From assembly GCA_963205265.1 (NCBI GenBank), contig CAUJJI010000025.1, positions 1 to 41,722 on the forward strand: DNA of 41,722 bases, given 5' to 3'. The translations under genes were made by a program, and so were the position numbers. Shown here piece by piece: positions 15,643 to 23,346 of this stretch (the stretch's first letter is position 1; every line of letters begins with the position of its first letter). The DNA comes from Pseudomonadota bacterium (GTDB lineage: Bacteria; Pseudomonadota; Alphaproteobacteria; Sphingomonadales; Sphingomonadaceae). Below the pieces are notes generated by a model. That model ran no database searches and was not told the DNA's origin. It was given only the letters and a program-made list of their open reading frames with translations.

Positions 15643-16944
15643 TTGCCGCCAGCTTCCGCAACAATGCCGGCCGTCGATCTCGCGCGGCTGATCCGGCCGT
15701 GGCCGGTGATCGGCGGTGCGCTGGCGATCCTTTTCGTGCTTGCCCTCCACGGCAGCTGGAGCGCGCGCCACCCCGGCACGCCCCAGGGTGCCGGGAACCA
15801 GGCGTCGCGGCTCAGGGATCTTCCCGCCCGGCCCGAGGATATCGAGGCGCACGGCCGGCAGGCCCGGTCGGTGCTCGGGCCCGATGCCGCTCGCGCGAAG
15901 AACGCCGCGGTCCCCTTCGCCGCCGGTCCGCTCGGCCTGCCCCGTCCCTTCGTCTTCGCCGGGTCGGCGGAAGACCGCGCGCGCGCGCTGGAATGCCTGG
16001 CGACTGCGGTGCTTTACGAAGCAGGAGACGACGCCGTCGGCCAGGCCGCGGTCGCCCAGGTCGTGCTCAACCGCGTGCGGCACCCGGCCTTCCCGGCGAC
16101 CGTGTGCGGTGTCGTATACCAGGGCGCGCAGCGTGCCACCGGCTGCCAGTTCACTTTCACCTGCGACGGCTCGCTGCGGCGGCAGATGCCCGAGGCGGCA
16201 CGGCAGCGCGCGCGCGAAGTGGCATTGCGGGCATTGTCGGGACATGTCGACAAGAGCGTCGGCCTTGCCACCCATTACCATACCGACTGGGTCTATCCCT
16301 ACTGGAGCCCGCAGCTGCGCAAGCTCGGCCGCGTCGGCACCCATCTCTTCTTCGGCTGGCCGGGCGCCTGGGGCGGCCGCAACGCCTTTCGCCAGGCCTA
16401 TCGCGGCAACGAGGCGCCGCAGCCCCTCGCCGGCGCCGCGACCGGCGTGGACCTGCAGCCGTTCGCGGAAATCGGGGACGGGCCGCCGCGGATCCTGGGC
16501 TTGCCGCTGCCCAAGGCCGAACTGCCGCCCGGCATGGGCAAGGTTCCGCTCTACGGCAACCGCCTGCGCCTCGCCCGCGCCGACGGCCGCGCCTTCGGCC
16601 TGCTCACTGCGCCCGGCGTCGACGCCGCCAAGCTGGTCAACGCCGCTCTGGCGCTGTGCGCGCGGTCCGGGTCGTGCCAGGTGCTGGCCTGGTCCAACGA
16701 GGACGACATTCCCGGCGAGTTCCCGATCCCGGACGGCGCGCGCAGCACGCTGGTGTTCGAATACCTGCGCGGCGAAGCCGGCGAAAGCAGCTCCGTCCGC
16801 TTCGACTGTGCGCAGTTCCCCAACCGCAATCCGAAAGCCTGCCTGAGCGAGGCCCCGCTACCCGCGGGCCTGTCCGGCGTCCGCTGGAAGACGACCGAGC
16901 GGCCACTCGACGAGCGGCCGGACAAACGCGACGAGCGGAAGTAA
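15643..16944 (+). CDS. SleB-type cell wall hydrolase
   Basis: The protein (433 residues from TTG 15643) has one N-terminal membrane segment (RPWPVIGGALAILFVLALHG) and then a Hydrolase_2/SleB domain: ECLATAVLYEAGDDAVGQ with the catalytic Glu, VAQVVLNRVRHPAFPATVC, GCQFTFTCDGS and THYHTDWVYPYW. SleB-type lytic transglycosylases cleave peptidoglycan glycan strands. The C-terminal 150 residues (after about 270) are less conserved and contain Cys pairs. TTG 15643 follows GAGGGAACGG; an ATG at 15664 without a good ribosome site is the alternative, and an open TTG at 15586 is less likely. Confidence 0.88.
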   Translation: MPPASATMPAVDLARLIRPWPVIGGALAILFVLALHGSWSARHPGTPQGAGNQASRLRDLPARPEDIEAHGRQARSVLGPDAARAKNAAVPFAAGPLGLPRPFVFAGSAEDRARALECLATAVLYEAGDDAVGQAAVAQVVLNRVRHPAFPATVCGVVYQGAQRATGCQFTFTCDGSLRRQMPEAARQRAREVALRALSGHVDKSVGLATHYHTDWVYPYWSPQLRKLGRVGTHLFFGWPGAWGGRNAFRQAYRGNEAPQPLAGAATGVDLQPFAEIGDGPPRILGLPLPKAELPPGMGKVPLYGNRLRLARADGRAFGLLTAPGVDAAKLVNAALALCARSGSCQVLAWSNEDDIPGEFPIPDGARSTLVFEYLRGEAGESSSVRFDCAQFPNRNPKACLSEAPLPAGLSGVRWKTTERPLDERPDKRDERK

Positions 16945-17016
16945 CTTCATCGCAATCTGTTTGCAGGACCTTCGGTCTCGCCGGTAACTGACGGCGAGGT
17001 TGCGAGGGAGCGGAAG

Positions 17017-17388
17017 ATGGCGGTCAAGTGGTTTGCCTGTGCGGCGGTGCTCGCGGCAATCGTGCCCACCGCAGCTGCGGCGGATGATCCGAACGATCCG
17101 GCGATGCGCAGCAGCCTTGCCCGCGAGCGCGATCGCGAGACGATCCGCCGGCTCAACCTGCAGGAGCTCGCCCGGGTGCGCGCGCGCGACGCACGCTATG
17201 CCGAAGGCTGGCGTGCTGCCCGCGCCGGAGACCTTGCCGCCAACGACTATGCCGCCCGCTCGCGCGATCACGATCGCGCGATGGCGAGCTATGCACGCAG
17301 CCGCGCGGCTTACGAGCGCGCCATGGTCGAATGGCGCCAGGCAGTCGCCGCCTGTCGCGCGGGCGACTATTCCGCCTGCGAGAGGTGA
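17017..17388 (+). CDS. Exported Ala/Arg-rich hypothetical protein
   Basis: The 123-residue protein has a signal peptide (hydrophobic 7-19, cleavage near AAA-ADD at about 22). The mature part is a charged helix dense in Arg, Ala, Asp and Tyr with regular YARSRAAYERA-type spacing and two Cys near the C-terminus that could form a disulfide. GAGGGAGCGGAAG precedes the ATG. No family recognised. It converges with the next gene. Confidence 0.65.
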   Translation: MAVKWFACAAVLAAIVPTAAAADDPNDPAMRSSLARERDRETIRRLNLQELARVRARDARYAEGWRAARAGDLAANDYAARSRDHDRAMASYARSRAAYERAMVEWRQAVAACRAGDYSACER

Positions 17389-17406
17389 CGGCGGGAAAGG
17401 CTGATT

Positions 17407-17946
17407 CTACTGCTCGGCCTCCGTGCGGCCGGCCATGGCCGCGCCGGCGAGCACCAGGGCGATGCCTGCATTCTCGGCGAGGTGGTTGAGGTCAAGGCCG
17501 GCAAGCACGAAACCGAGGGCGATGTCCATGTGATGGAACGAGGCGGCTCGCGCCACCACGAAGGCGGTGAGAAGCACGAGACCCGCCGTGGCGCAAAGGA
17601 CCGAGGCGGCCGACTTGCGCAGGCGGTAGCAGGCGACGGCGACTCCGCAGGCGGCGAGGACGCAGATCGCTTCGATGAAATAGCGCTGCACGGTGCGATG
17701 ATAGGGATACCACCCCTCCTCGATCGCCACGGCCCGGCCGACGACGGTCGCCAGGCTCTGCAGGTCGAGCTGCTTGTTCACGCATAGCGCCAGCATCGCC
17801 AGCGACGCCGCCCACCAGACGGCGGCATTGCCGCGATCGATTCTCGCCGCGCGCGCCGCGACCAGGCATGCGACGAAGTAGTTCGCCACGGTCAGCCAGC
17901 CCCAGACCGTAGGATCTCCGATCGACGGCGACCAACCGTAGATCAC
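17407..17946 (-). CDS. Polytopic membrane protein of unknown function
   Basis: The 179-residue protein has five or six hydrophobic segments (about 14-33, 42-60, 88-107, 114-133, 138-176). Short polar loops contain KQLDLQ and EEGWYPYHRTVQRYF, which look conserved. No transporter signature is seen. The 159 bases upstream (17947-18105) hold no gene; TATATG around 18060 on the minus strand could be a -10 element. Confidence 0.68.
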   Translation of the reverse strand: MIYGWSPSIGDPTVWGWLTVANYFVACLVAARAARIDRGNAAVWWAASLAMLALCVNKQLDLQSLATVVGRAVAIEEGWYPYHRTVQRYFIEAICVLAACGVAVACYRLRKSAASVLCATAGLVLLTAFVVARAASFHHMDIALGFVLAGLDLNHLAENAGIALVLAGAAMAGRTEAEQ

Positions 17947-18105
17947 GGGTGTCGCGCCGCGTTCTGCCGCCCATGGCCGATGGGCCGCACCGGGTGACGG
18001 GAGAGGTCGGGAGCAACGGCGATGACGAGGGGTCCTTCGATTCGAGCTCTTGCCAAGGCATATAAGCCTGGCGAGACCGCGCGAAAGACTCTTCGAGCAA
18101 GGAAG

Positions 18106-18666
18106 CTAGTTCGGCGTGACGATCCTGCCGCGCAGGTTCTCGACCACGGCGCGCGCATCGAAGGAACGGCCGCCGTCGTTGCGCCGCGGACCGCGACCGA
18201 GCACGATCTCGGCGCTGGCCTCGTAGCGGTTGACCGTGCGCACGTCGACGGTATCGCCCCAGAAGGGGTCGCCCCAGAACGGATCCCAGCTGCGCCAGCC
18301 GTAGCGCGGACCGAAGTAGCTCCAGCGCGGCCCCCACCAGCCCCACGGGCCCGGCCCGAACGGCCGGTCGACATAGGTGCGGCTGTGGCGCTCGGTATTG
18401 CGGTCGGCCATCGAGAACCAGTCGTATCCCTGGGCCAGCGTCAGCTCGGCCGCGCGGTAGAGGAGATAGGTCTCGACCGTCTCGCGCGAAGTCAGGCTGT
18501 TGCCGCGGAAAGTCACGCGGAAGCGATCCGGTTCGATCCGCTGGTCGCTGTAGCCGCCGCTGAATCGGCTCTGCGGGTCGAGCGGCTGGTAGGGCGTGGC
18601 GGTCGCGCAGCCCGCCACCAGCAGCAGCGCCGTGAGAGCGACCGAAATCCTGCGAGGAATAGACAT
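18106..18666 (-). CDS. CC0125/CC1285-type lipoprotein
   Basis: The 186-residue protein has lipobox VAGC (Cys20). The mature part begins TPYQPL and contains FSGGYSDQRIEPDRFRVTFRGN, ETVETYLLYRAAELTLAQGYDWF and a Trp/Pro/Phe/Gly-rich stretch around residues 115-145 (repeated DPFWGD). This matches the Caulobacter CC0125/CC1285 lipoprotein family, of unknown function. ATG 18666 (MSIPRR) is the sensible start; the frame upstream is open but codes no signal. It is divergent from the gene at 18821. Confidence 0.8.
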   Translation of the reverse strand: MSIPRRISVALTALLLVAGCATATPYQPLDPQSRFSGGYSDQRIEPDRFRVTFRGNSLTSRETVETYLLYRAAELTLAQGYDWFSMADRNTERHSRTYVDRPFGPGPWGWWGPRWSYFGPRYGWRSWDPFWGDPFWGDTVDVRTVNRYEASAEIVLGRGPRRNDGGRSFDARAVVENLRGRIVTPN

Positions 18667-18820
18667 GGCAATCGGCTCCCGCCGCCTGATGCGGCATTGA
18701 AACATGTACGTTGAGTTGAACCCTCGAAGCGGTGATTGGTTGCCGCTGGGCGCCGAGCTGCTAGAATGCGCACCATAACAAGGGACTGCGCGACGAGACC
18801 TGGCATCATGGGAGTTGCTC

Positions 18821-19381
18821 ATGCCGTACGGTTGGTTGTTACGCGTTCTCGTTCCGGCGGCGCTCTGCGCTGCGCCCCTTGCAGCGCTGGCGGAGCCCTA
18901 CCCGCTCGTGGTCGGCGATACGATCTATGACCCCGCCGGCGCGGAGGTCGGGCGGGTTCAAGCGATAAAGGGCGACGCCGCGGTGATCTGGACGGGCACC
19001 GTCAAGGTGACGCTCGGCCTCGGCTCCTTCGCCCGCCGCGGGGGCCGCCCGACCATCGCCATGTCCCGCCCCGAGCTCGAGAAGGCGGCCGGCGTGGTGC
19101 AGGCGAAGGGCGACAGCGATCTCGCCGGCATGCTGCAGCCGGGCACGATCCTCTACGACAGCGAAGGCGCCGCTGCCGCCACGGTGGAGGCGGTGAACGG
19201 AAAGGAGGTGACCGTGCTCGTCGACAAGGCCAAGGCGACACTGCCGGTGTCGTCGCTGTCGAAAGGCCGCCACGGCGTCGAGATCGCCACCACCGCTGCA
19301 GACTTCCGCGCGAAGATCGCCGCGCAAGTGCCGCCGGCGGCCGCCCCTTCGCCACAGGCGAGCGAAGCGCCCAGGCCCTGA
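18821..19381 (+). CDS. Exported protein with duplicated beta module
   Basis: The 186-residue protein has a signal peptide (hydrophobic 5-24, cleavage after ALA near 24). The mature part carries two similar units of about 55 residues: GDTIYDPAGAEVGRVQAIKG ... KVTLGLGSF, then GTILYDSEGAAAATVEAVNG ... KATLPVSSL. Each reads like a small PRC-barrel-like beta unit (strand, turn with Asp-Gly, strand, strand). The C-terminus is Ala/Pro-rich. ATG 18821 follows GGGAG. I cannot name a family; PRC-barrel relation is a guess. Confidence 0.68.
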   Translation: MPYGWLLRVLVPAALCAAPLAALAEPYPLVVGDTIYDPAGAEVGRVQAIKGDAAVIWTGTVKVTLGLGSFARRGGRPTIAMSRPELEKAAGVVQAKGDSDLAGMLQPGTILYDSEGAAAATVEAVNGKEVTVLVDKAKATLPVSSLSKGRHGVEIATTAADFRAKIAAQVPPAAAPSPQASEAPRP

Positions 19382-19408
19382 GCCGCGAAGCGGCGGCTGC
19401 TCGAAAAA

Positions 19409-19437
19409 CGGGGCGGCAAGCCTGGCTCGCCGCCCCG
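19409..19437. terminator. GC-rich hairpin after the 18821 gene
   Basis: CGGGGCGGC (19409-19417) and GCCGCCCCG (19429-19437) form a perfect 9-bp stem with an 11-base loop, 28 bases after the stop codon. No T-run follows, so if it terminates transcription it is not a standard intrinsic terminator on the plus strand; on the minus strand a GTTTTTCGA run follows the stem, which fits a terminator better for transcripts coming from the right. Confidence 0.45.
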
Positions 19438-19680
19438 AAGTGAGCAGTGCGTCGACATCGGTTGGGACTGCTGCCGACATTTCCGGGGATGCGCGGCCCG
19501 GCGATTTCCGCAGCGCATTCCGGAAAAAGCGAATCCCGATGAATTAATTTCGCTGCGTGGTGCGGACTTCGCCCGGTCGCGCATCCCGACCTGTGCAGGA
19601 GGCTATTCCTGAAGGGTCGGCCCGGGAGGGCCAGCGATAAATCCTCCGCTGCGCCGCGGGGGGCGTGCGCAGTCAGGAAC

Positions 19681-19716
19681 CGGCGAGACAGGTTGTTACC
19701 CCTTCCTGTCTCGCCG
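19681..19716. other. Perfect 12-bp stem-loop
   Basis: CGGCGAGACAGG (19681-19692) and CCTGTCTCGCCG (19705-19716) are fully complementary around a 12-base loop. It lies 44 bases past the stop of the PLP-enzyme gene (minus strand). It may mark the 3' end of that transcript or an RNA element. In the remaining stretch 19438-19680 I recognise only an AT-rich patch near 19540-19552. Confidence 0.55.
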
Positions 19717-19760
19717 TGTCCTGCTCGACAGCGCGGCACCGCTCTAAGGAATGAAGCGGC

Positions 19761-21002
19761 TCAATAGGCCGCAGGAAAGGCCGGCGAGCCTAGCCGGGCG
19801 AGCATGCGGTTCCAGCCTTCGAGAACCAGGCCCTGTTTCTCGCACCACAGCGGATTGTAGATCGTCTCGTGATAGCGGTCGCCGCCGTCGCAGCCGAGCA
19901 TGACGATGGTGCCGGCCTCGCCGCGGCGCTGCATGGCCTGGCCGAGCAGCAGCGCGCCGATCAGGTTGGTGCCGCTCGACGGTCCGAAGCGGCGGTCGGT
20001 GCGCTCGGCCAGCCAGAGCGCACCGGCGACCGAGCCGCTGTCGGCGACCGCGATCATATGGTCGATCACGCCGGGCTGGAAGGCGCTGGCCACCCGGCCG
20101 CGGCCGATGCCCTCGACGATCGGCGACGAGCGACCGGCGATGGCGCAGTCGCCGCTGACGAAGGCCTTGAAATAGGCCGACCCGTCCGGGTCGACGACGC
20201 AGAGCCGCGTCCGGGCAAGCTCGGGGCGCAGGCGCAGGTAGCGTCCGATCGTGGCGCTGGTGCCGCCGGTGCCGGCACCGGTCACGAACCAGGCCGGCGC
20301 GTCGAGGCCCCGGCGGTATATCTGGTCCATCATGTTCTCGGCGATATTGTTGGCGCCGCGCCAGTCGGTCGCCTCTGCCGCGCGGCCGAACTGGTCCATG
20401 AAGAAGCCGCCGCGGTCGATCGCGATCCGGGCGGCAAGCTCGCACAGGTCCTCGCCGTCGCCGGCCAGGACGATCTCGCCGCCCTGTGCCCGGATGGCCG
20501 AGATCTTGGCCGGGACCGTGGTCCGCGGCACCACGGCGACGAAGCTGAGCCCGAGCTGGCGGGCGAACCATGCCTCCGAGATCGCCATCGATCCCGAAGA
20601 GGCCTCGATGATCACCGTCTCGGGACCGATATCGCCGTTGCAGATGGCGTGGACGAAAAGCGCCTGGGCGAGGCGATGCTTGAGGCTGCCCGAAGGATGG
20701 GTGCTCTCGTCCTTGAGCATGATCGTGATGTCGGGAAGCTCGGGGCAGGGGACGGCGACGAGCGGGGTCTCGTCGGCGCGCTGGCGTTCCTCGGTGAGGA
20801 ACCTGACGGCCTGGACGACCCAGGTCCGCTCGCTCGACGGCACCGCGCAGCCGGCGACCGGCGATGGACCGGCGTCGGTCGTCACCGGGGCCCTGGCCGA
20901 GCCGTTGCCCAGGCAGATCTGCGCCGAAGCGGTGGCGGTGCGCCTGGCACGCGGCCGTGGGGTTCGTCTGGGATAGTATCCCGGCGGTTCGTTGCTCGTC
21001 AC
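19761..21002 (-). CDS. Cds1-like PLP-dependent cysteine synthase/desulfhydrase family enzyme
   Basis: The protein (413 residues from GTG 21002) is a fold-type II PLP enzyme. Landmarks are KDESTHPSGSLKHRLA with the PLP Lys108, EASSGSMAISEAWFAR, DWRGANNIAEN, the phosphate loop GAGTGGTSATIGRY, CVVDPDGSAYF, GPSSGTNLIGA and LGCDGGDRYHET. This matches actinobacterial Cds1, an L-cysteine desulfhydrase, better than CysK/CysM. About 58 extra N-terminal residues (Pro/Arg/Ala-rich) precede the conserved start RTWVVQAVRF. GTG 21002 follows GGAAGGAC; ATG 21020 is the alternative. Sulfide, pyruvate and ammonia from cysteine would be the products if it is a desulfhydrase. Confidence 0.85.
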   Translation of the reverse strand: MTSNEPPGYYPRRTPRPRARRTATASAQICLGNGSARAPVTTDAGPSPVAGCAVPSSERTWVVQAVRFLTEERQRADETPLVAVPCPELPDITIMLKDESTHPSGSLKHRLAQALFVHAICNGDIGPETVIIEASSGSMAISEAWFARQLGLSFVAVVPRTTVPAKISAIRAQGGEIVLAGDGEDLCELAARIAIDRGGFFMDQFGRAAEATDWRGANNIAENMMDQIYRRGLDAPAWFVTGAGTGGTSATIGRYLRLRPELARTRLCVVDPDGSAYFKAFVSGDCAIAGRSSPIVEGIGRGRVASAFQPGVIDHMIAVADSGSVAGALWLAERTDRRFGPSSGTNLIGALLLGQAMQRRGEAGTIVMLGCDGGDRYHETIYNPLWCEKQGLVLEGWNRMLARLGSPAFPAAY

Positions 21003-21272
21003 CTGTCGTCCTTCCGGCATGCGCCCGCGCAGGCATGGGCCGGGCAGTTCGCCCGGTCGCTTCGCCTGGTGCTGTCTGTGGTGCTGTCTGCGGGTGGATG
21101 CCCGGCCTGTTCATTTCCGCATTTCCGGCAGCGGAGCGTGCCCGAAAGCGGCCACCCGGCTGTCGCGTCAGGTTTTTTGTCGCAAGCGCACCCGGGGATG
21201 TACGGAATCGCGAACCTCAAACGTCTTTGCTTGTGCACGGAAGTGATCGCTTCCGGCGCGGGAGGATCGGAG

Positions 21273-21935
21273 ATGACATTCGACCACGGGAATGCGCAGA
21301 TTGAGGCAGGAAGTTCGACTGAGTGCAACGATACCGATCCGGAACCGGCGCCAAGGCCGGGCGGGGGTCCGGCAGCGGTCCGCGGCCACGGCATGCCGCC
21401 TTCCGGCGGGGGAGGAGATCGGTCGGCGCGGGCCGAATGGCTTGCCAGGGCGGTCCTGCCGCACCGCCCCTGGCTGCAGCGCTGGATCGCCAGGCAGTTC
21501 CCCCGCGAAGCCGATCTCGAGGACATCATCCAGGAAAGCTTCGAGCGGGTGATGTGCGTCGCCGATCCGCTGGCCATCGCGAACCCGCGGGCCTACCTCG
21601 GCCAGACCGCGCGCATCCTGATCCTCTATCGCATGCGCCGGCAGCGCATCGTCCAGATCGACTACCACGACGATCTCGACGGGCTCGGCCTGCAATCGGC
21701 CTGGCCCTTGCAGGATGTCGAGGCGGCAAGCCGCGAAGAGCTGCGCCTGGTCGAGCAGGCGCTGTCGCGCCTGCCCGAGCGTACACGGGAAGTGGTGCGG
21801 CTGCGGCGCCTCGAATGCGTCTCGCAGCGCGAGACGGCGCGGCGCCTCGGCATCAGCGAAAGCGCCATCGAGAAGCACCTGCGCCGGGCGATGCGCAGCC
21901 TCAGGGCTTCGGTCTCGCCGGCGGTGCCGGCCTAG
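21273..21935 (+). CDS. FecI-like ECF RNA polymerase sigma factor
   Basis: The 220-residue protein has a Gly/Pro-rich N-terminal tail of about 60 residues, sigma region 2 (PWLQRWIARQFPREADLEDI ... QESFERV, then NPRAYL) and region 4 with helix-turn-helix (ALSRLPERTREVVRLRRLE, QRETARRLGISESAIEKHL). The DLEDIIQE and QRETARRLGIS motifs are FecI-like. ATG 21273 follows GGGAGGATCGG; the frame upstream is open but antisense to the PLP gene. FecI-type factors are usually followed by a FecR anti-sigma gene; here an asparaginase and a TonB-dependent receptor follow instead. Confidence 0.92.
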   Translation: MTFDHGNAQIEAGSSTECNDTDPEPAPRPGGGPAAVRGHGMPPSGGGGDRSARAEWLARAVLPHRPWLQRWIARQFPREADLEDIIQESFERVMCVADPLAIANPRAYLGQTARILILYRMRRQRIVQIDYHDDLDGLGLQSAWPLQDVEAASREELRLVEQALSRLPERTREVVRLRRLECVSQRETARRLGISESAIEKHLRRAMRSLRASVSPAVPA

Positions 21936-22063
21936 CGATCGGGGCCGTCGATGCGGAACAGCGCAACCGGTGCATCTCCGCGCTCGTTGACAGTGGTGCC
22001 GCGCGAATTGGCCGGCCGGAAGGAACAGCAACTCGATGATCACGTCGCTTCAAAGGCCGGCAC

Positions 22064-23080
22064 ATGACCCGTACCAGGTTCCGCAGGATCGCTGCGCTGC
22101 TCGCCGCCGCCCTGGCTGCGGCCGCCGCAACCGCCGCTGAAGCCATGGCCCCTGGCAACTGGACCCTGCTCGTCCACGGCGGCGCCGGCGTGCTCGAGCG
22201 CGACAAGCTGGACGCGGCGACCGATGCCGCCGTGCGCGGTGCGCTCGACCGGGCGCTGGCCGCGGGCGGGGCGATCCTCGCCCAGGGCGGTTCGGCGCTC
22301 GATGCGGTCGAGGCGGCGGTGCGCGTGCTCGAGGACGACCCGCACTTCAACGCCGGGAAGGGCGCGGTCTATACTGCCGACGCCGGGCATGAGCTCGACG
22401 CCGCGATCATGGACGGACGCACGCGCGCGGCCGGCGCCGTCGCGGGAGTGACGCGCACGCGCAATCCGGTGGCGCTGGCGCGGGCGGTCATGGAAAGGAC
22501 GCCCCACGTCCTGCTCGCGGGCGAGGGGGCGGACCGGTTCTCGCGCGAAGCCGGGCTGCCCCAGGTCGAGCCGGACTATTTCGATACGCCCGAGCGACTT
22601 CGGCAGCTTGAGGAATCGCGGGCGCAGGCCCCCGGATCGGCGCGGTTCGACAGCAGCGTCAAGTACGGGACGGTCGGCGCGGTCGCGCGCGACCAGGCCG
22701 GGCACCTAGCCGCGGCGACGTCCACCGGCGGGTTGACCGGCAAGCGGCCGGGGCGCGTCGGCGACTCTCCGCTCATCGGTGCGGGCACCTACGCCGATGA
22801 CCGCGCCTGTGCGGTCTCGGCCACGGGCTCGGGCGAATTCTACATCCGCGCCGGCGCCGCTCACGAGATCTGCGCCCGCATGCGCCTGTTGCGCGAAAGC
22901 GCGTCGGCCGCCGCCGAACAGGTGCAGGCGGAGATCGCGGCACTCGGCGGCAAGGGCGGGGTCATCGTTCTCGATGCCCAGGGCGCCGGCGCCTGGTCGT
23001 TCAACACGCCGGGCATGTACCGCGGCCGCATCGCCGGCGACGAGCCGGCGACCGTGGCGATCTACGGCGACGAGAAGTGA
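22064..23080 (+). CDS. Exported isoaspartyl peptidase/L-asparaginase (Ntn-hydrolase)
   Basis: The 338-residue protein is a plant-type asparaginase/beta-aspartyl peptidase. A signal peptide (RTRFRR then an Ala-rich core, cleavage near AEA at 26) sends it to the periplasm. The alpha part has LLVHGGAGV, GGSALDAVEAAV and FNAGKGAVYT. Self-cleavage would occur before Thr203 in VKYGTVGAV, making Thr the nucleophile; downstream TSTGGLTGKRPGRVGDSPLI and SATGSGE line the active site. It would cleave beta-aspartyl dipeptides or asparagine. It lies 128 bases after the sigma factor and 266 bases before the TonB-dependent receptor on the same strand. Confidence 0.93.
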   Translation: MTRTRFRRIAALLAAALAAAAATAAEAMAPGNWTLLVHGGAGVLERDKLDAATDAAVRGALDRALAAGGAILAQGGSALDAVEAAVRVLEDDPHFNAGKGAVYTADAGHELDAAIMDGRTRAAGAVAGVTRTRNPVALARAVMERTPHVLLAGEGADRFSREAGLPQVEPDYFDTPERLRQLEESRAQAPGSARFDSSVKYGTVGAVARDQAGHLAAATSTGGLTGKRPGRVGDSPLIGAGTYADDRACAVSATGSGEFYIRAGAAHEICARMRLLRESASAAAEQVQAEIAALGGKGGVIVLDAQGAGAWSFNTPGMYRGRIAGDEPATVAIYGDEK

Positions 23081-23202
23081 ACCGCGGCGATGACCGGGAG
23101 GCAAGCTCCGGGCGATCCCGCACCGGCCGTTTGCGGAAAGTCGGCGCACGCGCATCTAGCCAATGTCCCGTCGGCACGCGCCGGACGCCGGCGGGACGAG
23201 GC

Positions 23203-23277
23203 GGCAGGCCCGGCGGGCTCGCCGGCGATAGTGTCTCTCCCACTGTCGCCGGTGCCGAGCCGGCAATCGGGCCTGCC
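23203..23277 (+). promoter_or_regulatory. Long nested stem-loop upstream of the TonB-dependent receptor gene
   Basis: GGCAGGCCCG (23203-23212) pairs perfectly with CGGGCCTGCC (23268-23277). Inside, CCGGCGATAGTG (ending 23233) pairs with CACTGTCGCCGG with one mismatch around a 7-base loop TCTCTCC, and a middle block (GCGGGCTCG/CGAGCCGGC) extends the pairing. The structure spans 75 bases and ends 69 bases before the receptor start. It could terminate asparaginase transcription or act in the receptor leader. Confidence 0.6.
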
Positions 23278-23346
23278 GCCTCCGATCGCGCTGCTCGGGC
23301 CCCGGGGCGGCGCCGCTAAGGATTTCCGCCAGTGGAGAGAGCGATC

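Noticed and set aside
19869..21272. Long plus-strand extension upstream of the ECF sigma factor
   Set aside because: Antisense to the Cds1-like gene; the sigma factor has a good ATG and ribosome site at 21273.
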